DNA from: Costus lasius
Lineage: Eukaryota; Streptophyta; Magnoliopsida; Zingiberales; Costaceae
NCBI GenBank assembly: GCA_027563935.2
Contig: JANVAS020000203.1
Coordinates: forward strand, 496,001 to 560,000
Direction of reading: 5' to 3'
DNA length: 64,000 nucleotides
The translations under genes and the position numbers were made by a program. The stretch's first letter is position 1, and each line of letters begins with the position of its first letter. A model generated the notes under the pieces. The model saw only the letters and a program-made list of their open reading frames with translations, made no database searches and was not told where the DNA came from. This document shows, piece after piece, positions 59,016-64,000 of this stretch.

Positions 59016-59716
59016 TGATGCAGCTACTGTAGGAGGGTTGGTCCTTAATGCCGTCCTCTACTGTGTTTACACAATGCACAGAAATCATGAGAGGGTCTTG
59101 AGACGAGGGAAGTCAAATCGCTCGGAAAGTATAGCAAAAACACAAGAAATCGGCGCAAATTCGTTTCGAGGCAATACTAATGCGAGAGAAATCCAACGGC
59201 ACCCAAAATTACTGAAATTCACTCACTAACCTCTAGAGCAATTTTAAGCAAAGCACGAACAGGGGTTGCGGATCGCGGGGTCAGCTTGCGCGCCTATGCA
59301 CCTGTGATCAAACCAACGAACAGGGAAACCATCCATGACTCCGATACTCGGATGTTCGTGGGTGCGAGGGCGAACGAAAACACAACTCGAAAAGAACGTG
59401 TAAAAATAGGCGAACCTGACCCACCCGGATCGGTGGGATTTACTTCTCAAAAGCAGGAGATACAAGCCGGAAATTGAGTCGAGACGTCGGTCGCTGACTC
59501 TTACAAACGTCGAAGACGATGCTATTTCGTCTTCCACACACACGCTGGAGGCACACTCGCTCACTAGGAGAACTCTACTTCTAAGAGAACTAGGGAGAAT
59601 GCTGGCTAACCCCTCTCTTTTATAAGATAAGGAGGGGAAACAAGACATAGGGGACAACATCTCAACAACTAACAACCAAAAAGTGGTCAAGCTGCCACAA
59701 AAAGACAAAACAGAAC
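59016..59716 (-). repeat. probable 3' LTR of H
   Basis: In minus orientation it would start TGTTCTGTTTTG (59716) after purine-rich sequence ending GTAGGATCA, with a TATA box 100 bases in. The end near 59016 is a guess. Confidence 0.45.
59617..59624 (-). promoter_or_regulatory. TATA box of H LTR
   Basis: Minus strand TATAAAAG followed by a GA-rich stretch, consistent with a U3 promoter. Confidence 0.5.
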
Positions 59717-60160
59717 ATGATCCTACCAACTACCATCTACTCCTGCAGGGGCATAGGTCCTTTGATTATTCAGCGTACGAGGTGGCTGCGATGGCGGTTA
59801 GATGCGCTCAGAGCACATCGCGACAAAGCAGCAGAATTTCGAAGTACTGGGCTGCGTAACGATCATCGCGGCCTTCTCTTGGGTCGTGTTGCTGATATGA
59901 TTGTGAGGCCCATCTGGAATTGGGCTCTTCGGGGGCTGGTTTGTGGCATCCTTGGGCCGGATCACTTCGGTGTGGATGGAGAGTGGGCTGATAACACCCA
60001 CGAAGCGGTCTGGTGGGTGAGATGGGCATTGGGATCGTCATACTTCTACCTTGTTGGGCCCCTTTGGATCTTCATGAGGTGGGGCAACTTGGTAGGGTGG
60101 GTTGTACACATCGAAGTGGGGTTGTCGGGGCAGTTATGCAGCTTCGGGTGGTTGTTCGTA
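59717..60160 (-). other. H non-coding tail between repeat and LTR
   Basis: Contains open frames on both strands, none recognisable. Likely 3' untranslated sequence of H. Confidence 0.5.
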
Positions 60161-60612
60161 GGAGTCACGGGGCGTGACTCTCGTCCCTGGGTGACCCGAG
60201 GAACATTCTGTAGAAAACTGTCCGCAGGAGTCACGGGGCGTGACTTTCGTTGCTGGGTGACCCGAGGAACATTCTGTGGAGAACTATCCGCAGGAGTCAC
60301 GGGGTGTGACTTTCGTCGCTGGGTGACCCGAGGAACATTCTATGAAAAACTGTCCGCAGGAGTCACGGGGCGTGACTTTCGTCACTGGGTGACCCGAGGA
60401 ACATTCTGTGGAAAACTGTTCGTAGGAGTCACAGGGCGTGACTTTCGTCGCTGGGTGACCCGAGGAGCATTCTGTGGAGAACTGTCTGCAGGAGTCATGG
60501 GGCATGACTTTCGTCACTAGGTAACCCAAGGAACATTTTGTGGGAAACTATCCACAGGAGTCACGGGGCGTGACTTTCGTCGCTGGGTGACCCGAGGAAC
60601 ATTCTGTGGAAA
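60161..60612. repeat. 66-bp minisatellite at the 3' end of H pol
   Basis: Units start GGAGTCAC at 60161, 60227, 60293, 60359, 60425, 60557, with a GGAGTCAT variant at 60491: 6.8 copies at an exact 66-bp period. Each unit holds the palindrome GTCACGGGGCGTGAC. 66 bp is 22 codons, so the H frame runs into it as a 22-residue repeat until a CAG-to-TAG stop at 60548. Confidence 0.93.
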
Positions 60613-61993
60613 TTTTTTGGGGCACCAATGGGGCCAAATTTACCCCTTCCTTTATGTTATATGCTCCTGCATCAGCTTCCACTGCGCGCTCTGAGGAGTT
60701 CTCCTCTGGAGAACTAGGGGGTAGAGGCTCGTCGGGGTCCGAGGGCTCCTCCAAAGGACCGTAGAAGGGAAGGAGGTCCGCCACGTTGAACACCGGATGA
60801 ATGCCCATGTCCGCGGGTAGATCCAGCACACAGGCGTTGGAGCCGATCCTTCGTACCACCGCATAAGGTCCCATGTATCATGGATGAAGCATAAAATGTG
60901 CTCGGTGGGAAACACGCTCGGGGTGGATGCACACCCTTACCAGCTCACCTATAGAAAAGTGTTGTGGCCTATGGTGCTCATTGGCCCTCATAGCATTACG
61001 AGTATTGCCCAAAAATATTCGATGCCGAACTTCCTCATGCAAGCTAGCTACATGCTGAGCGAAAGAGTATGCATGCTCAGAAAGGTGGGACTCCATGGGC
61101 AGGTCATGGAAGTCAATGGGTTTACGTGGCTAACGGACGGAAACCACTTGGAAGGGACTAAGACCCGTAGTCCTATTGGCTGCACTATTATACACGAATT
61201 CTGCCATAGGAAGGATGGCGTCCCAAGACCTCGGGTGGTCGCCAATGAGGCACCGGAGAAAGTTGCCTAAACTACGGTTAACAACTTCGGTTTGACCGTC
61301 TGTTTGCGGATGGTAAGTTGTGGAGAGCTTCAGAGTGGTGCCCATGAGGGCCGAAAGTGAGCGCCAGAAGTGGCTCACAAAGCGCGTGTCACAATCGGAC
61401 ACAATGGACTTGGGGAGGCCATAGAGACAGACAATCTCTTTGAAGAAGAGGTGCGCGACGTGGGACGCGTCCGCTCTCCGTGTACAGGGGATAAAGTGGG
61501 CCATCTTCGAGAACCGATCTACAACCACGTAGATGGAATCGAAGCGTGAGGCGGTGCGGGGTAGCCGTAGGACAAAGTCCATGCTAAGGTCATTCCAAGG
61601 ACTGTCAGCAACCGGCAACGAAGTGTAAAGGCCGGTGTTTGCGGGGCGAGGTTTAGCCATTTGGCATGTGCCGTAGTGGCGCACTATACGCTCAACGTCC
61701 CGGCAGAGGGAGGGCCAAAAGAAGAGTTCCTCCGCCATCTCAAGGGTTTTGTCGCAGTCGTGATGGCCGGTGACACCACCCACGTGTAGCTCGAGCAAAA
61801 GATGATCTCGAAGCGATGAGCGGGGAATGCACAAGCGGTTCCCCAAGAAAAGATAGCCTTCGCACAATTGGTAGGGGGACTCGGGGTCAAAGGACTCTGT
61901 CAAGGCAGCGTAGATGGCACCGAAGTCGGATCACGTGGCGTACTCCTCCTTGACGTGGTCACAGGTGTTGACGCGGGTGCGCATCACACACAG
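60548..61993 (-). pseudogene. H integrase and C-terminal Pol, broken
   Basis: Minus-strand frame: integrase zinc region (HVGGVTGHHDC with a later C-x-x-x pair, part degraded), core with MDFVLRLP, VSDCDTRF and YHPQTDGQTE for D-D-E, then SPFQVV and a C-terminal domain with MGPYAVVRRI and FNVADLLPF, typical of Ty3/gypsy. In-frame stops near 61931 (TGA), 61130 (TAG), 60878 (TGA, CGA expected) and 60548. All segments share one frame. The tail enters the 66-bp repeat. RT and RNase H would lie right of element I. Confidence 0.85.
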
Positions 61994-63658
61994 TGTTGGG
62001 GTATGCCCTTAAGGCTAATGTTTGAGGCCTATGGGAATGTATCTGTATCATGTAATAAACTCTTATGTTTATAAAGGCATGGTTGTTATTCAGTTAGTTA
62101 CATTGTCTGCTGCAATATATGTTCTTCTGAATAATGTCTCAAAGCTGTTCAGCTGGGCTGACATGCAATTATGTCCTTAGTCGAGATATCTTGGTGAACA
62201 TGAGACAGCCTTGATATGATTGAGACTAATATGTGTTCTAATCTTATAGGATGCTTCGAGCATGGAATAAGATGTAGACTCATGGGTACATGGGATGTAC
62301 TGGACAGACCCTACTAGGATGTTCAATTGTTTGTCGCAATGTGAATATTCCTTGAGTATGACAAGTGGCACATTTCCTCTGACTTGAGATCACTTGTGTT
62401 TTCTAAATGATGATTGTCATTGTTTTGAGGTAGTTCAATATCATTTGAAACATAATGATTATAGACTATCTTGGATGGTGAGCTTGAGTCAGGTTAGGGC
62501 ACTAGTGATAGACATAGGATTGCCGTCTCCTTGTTTAAGGAGTGTGATGTTCTAAAGGGGCCCCCTGGATGAGATGATTGAGAAAAGAGTATGGCCATAC
62601 CCAGGTGACAGTGTTCATCTGTTCTAATCATGCTCATCATATTGGAGTTACAAGCTTGACATGCTTGTCCAATAAGAACGTCCAGTGGTAAAGGAAATAT
62701 GCATGCCTTGTGAGTTGATTCACACTTGTGCTGTGGTTTGGGTGTAGTCTTGGAAGACTCTTTCCTTTATATCGGGAGACAGTGATGTGTTGCTAGATAC
62801 CCCTCACTGATCGTGATAATGTGAGTTATCGTTACCGACATTTAAAGGAAACCCTCAGGGTCGCACAATTTGATGATATGGCTTACTTAAGTCAGATCGT
62901 ATGGACTGTATTGTTCGGATTCAGTTTAAAGGGATTTAATCTCTGATTGTAAGTGAGATCTGGTCTGATCATGTTTGATTGATTAGGGCTTGAGATCGGT
63001 AAGCTTCGATCGAGAGAATGAATGCTAGATCGGTCAGATCAGAAGCATTAAGAGATCAACGGTCAGATCAAGAACCTTGTGGTTTAATTATGATTTGGAC
63101 TGGTTGCTTGGCTTGATTAGTTCTTAAACCGAACCAATGTGAACCGGCTCATGAAATGAGCGCATGGTTCAAGGCTTGGCGAGTTGTTCACTTGGCGTGA
63201 ACATTGGAGCGAACGTGGTGGCTATTTTTAGTAACCATGATCTCCACTTGGAGATAACGCTCACGTTCGAATAGTGCTTACTACTCTCGCCTCTCAAGCG
63301 ACCTCTTCTCTTGACGCTTTCGTGTGTGGCGACGTCTTGAAGGTTGAGGAGGATTCGGCCAAGAAGTTCATCATCCCTTTCCATTCGATCAAGGACACTT
63401 TGTAGCCTTGCTAGCACAAGGAGCAACAAAGAGTTTGCCATCATCCTCTTGTGTGCGAGACTTTGGAGAAGTGGCATTTGCGATTTTTCTTCCAAGGCGC
63501 CATCTAGAAATGGCTATGGTATGAATCGTTTTATTCATGCTGATTTTATAAGCTAATCATAATGCATGCAAAGATCATTGAAACCCTTTTTCCGCTGCAT
63601 CTATATCTCCATATGCGCCTGTAGGGTTTTACCTCCCCTTATTCTAGGGGATCTTTCA
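61994..63658 (+). repeat. 5' LTR of I
   Basis: 1,665 bp, TGTTGGGGTATGCCC...GGGGATCTTTCA; homologous to the LTRs of A, B and C but a distinct, diverged copy. Confidence 0.92.
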
Positions 63659-63660
63659 AT

Positions 63661-63672
63661 TGGTATCAGAGC
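63661..63672 (+). other. primer-binding site of I
   Basis: TGGTATCAGAGC, exact iMet type, two bases after the LTR. Confidence 0.9.
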
Positions 63673-64000
63673 GCTGGTTGAAGCATGTTTTTTTATGATT
63701 GCTTAACGCTTGAGCCATTTTTGTGATCCATGTTGCGAATATTGCCTAGATCTATAAGTTAGATGCGTTAGTTCAAGTTGGCGACATTTGCTTTCCTCTT
63801 GGCGCATGTTTTTTAGTTTGCGCAATATGTATGTTTTTCGAAAACTAATATCATATGCGCGACTAATCATAGATCTAAGGCCTTACTGTAAACCCTTAGA
63901 CGGGTTACTAGGGTTGAAGTCATCCCCTAGGTTAGATCCAACAGTCTGATCAGACCATCTGACAGCCTGAATGGGTCGACCAGTTAGCACCTTGGCGCAA
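63673..64000 (+). other. I leader, start
   Basis: Matches the start of the C and A leaders, including the CTTAGACGGGTTA block near 63894. The window ends inside it. Confidence 0.85.

Larger units (their letters stand above)
59016..61993 (-). mobile_element. gypsy H, 3' part (-), inserted in E leader and cut by I
   Basis: Integrase, C-terminal Pol, a minisatellite, a non-coding tail and a probable 3' LTR with TATA box, all on the minus strand. The left boundary is approximate because neither the partner LTR nor the duplication is visible. The 5' part lies beyond element I. Confidence 0.75.
61994..64000 (+). mobile_element. copia I (+), Angela-type, 5' end only
   Basis: 5' LTR, primer site and first part of the leader of another member of the A/B/C family, inserted in H; the left duplication would be CACAG (61989-61993). 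It runs off the window. Confidence 0.9.

Noticed and set aside
59717..60520. 267-codon forward open frame with tandem GVTGRDFR repeats
   Set aside because: It reads the antisense of the H tail and the 66-bp minisatellite. The period is a multiple of three and has no stop on this strand, so openness is automatic. No known domain.
1..64000. CRISPR arrays, bacterial operons, rRNA genes, telomere repeats
   Set aside because: None seen. The tandem repeats present lack the spacer-repeat pattern and sit inside retroelements.

Overview
This window is intergenic DNA from a flowering plant with a large, repeat-rich genome. Almost every base belongs to LTR retrotransposons nested inside one another. 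I see no host gene, rRNA gene, standalone tRNA gene, CRISPR array or bacterial feature. The evidence for a plant is the mix of Ty1/copia elements of Angela/BARE type (LTRs opening TGTTGG...ATGCCC, initiator-Met tRNA primer sites, very long leaders, one gag-pol frame of about 1,295 codons), Ty3/gypsy chromoviruses, and a gag-only element primed by an Asp-type tRNA. I cannot name the species.

Layout. Element letters are mine. 1-239: possible end of a gypsy LTR (J). 240-16552: copia B (+), its 5' LTR outside the window, split by copia A (-) at 2250-11351 (target duplication TCAAG). 16553-16677: scrap of a gypsy reverse transcriptase (G, -). 16678-59015: 5' LTR and start of the leader of copia E (+). 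The E LTR is cut twice: by copia D (+) at 16874-48869 (duplication ATATG) and by the non-autonomous element F (-) at 49422-57436 (duplication GGTAG). D in turn contains gypsy chromovirus T (-) at 19622-40269 (duplication TAGGT), and T contains copia C (+) at 25372-34495 (duplication CAGAA). About 59016 to the window end: gypsy H (-) inserted in the E leader, split by copia I (+) from 61994, which runs off the right edge.

The nesting gives relative ages: E is older than D, D than T, T than C; B is older than A; H is older than I; F came after E. By-eye LTR comparison agrees: the D LTR pair differs by a few percent, A by about 1 percent, T and C each by about 0.8 percent. T is the least damaged coding element (one in-frame stop, a frameshift at the chromodomain end, and the C insertion). 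A, B, C, D and H all carry premature stops. No element here looks able to move by itself.

The most interesting signals are not protein genes: (1) two hairpins in the leaders of the copia elements whose paired bases co-vary between families, good candidates for RNA dimerisation or packaging signals; (2) a tRNA-like segment with box A/box B-like motifs in the same leaders; (3) paired palindromes scattered through element F; (4) a 97-bp tandem repeat that opens all three forward frames in the D leader.
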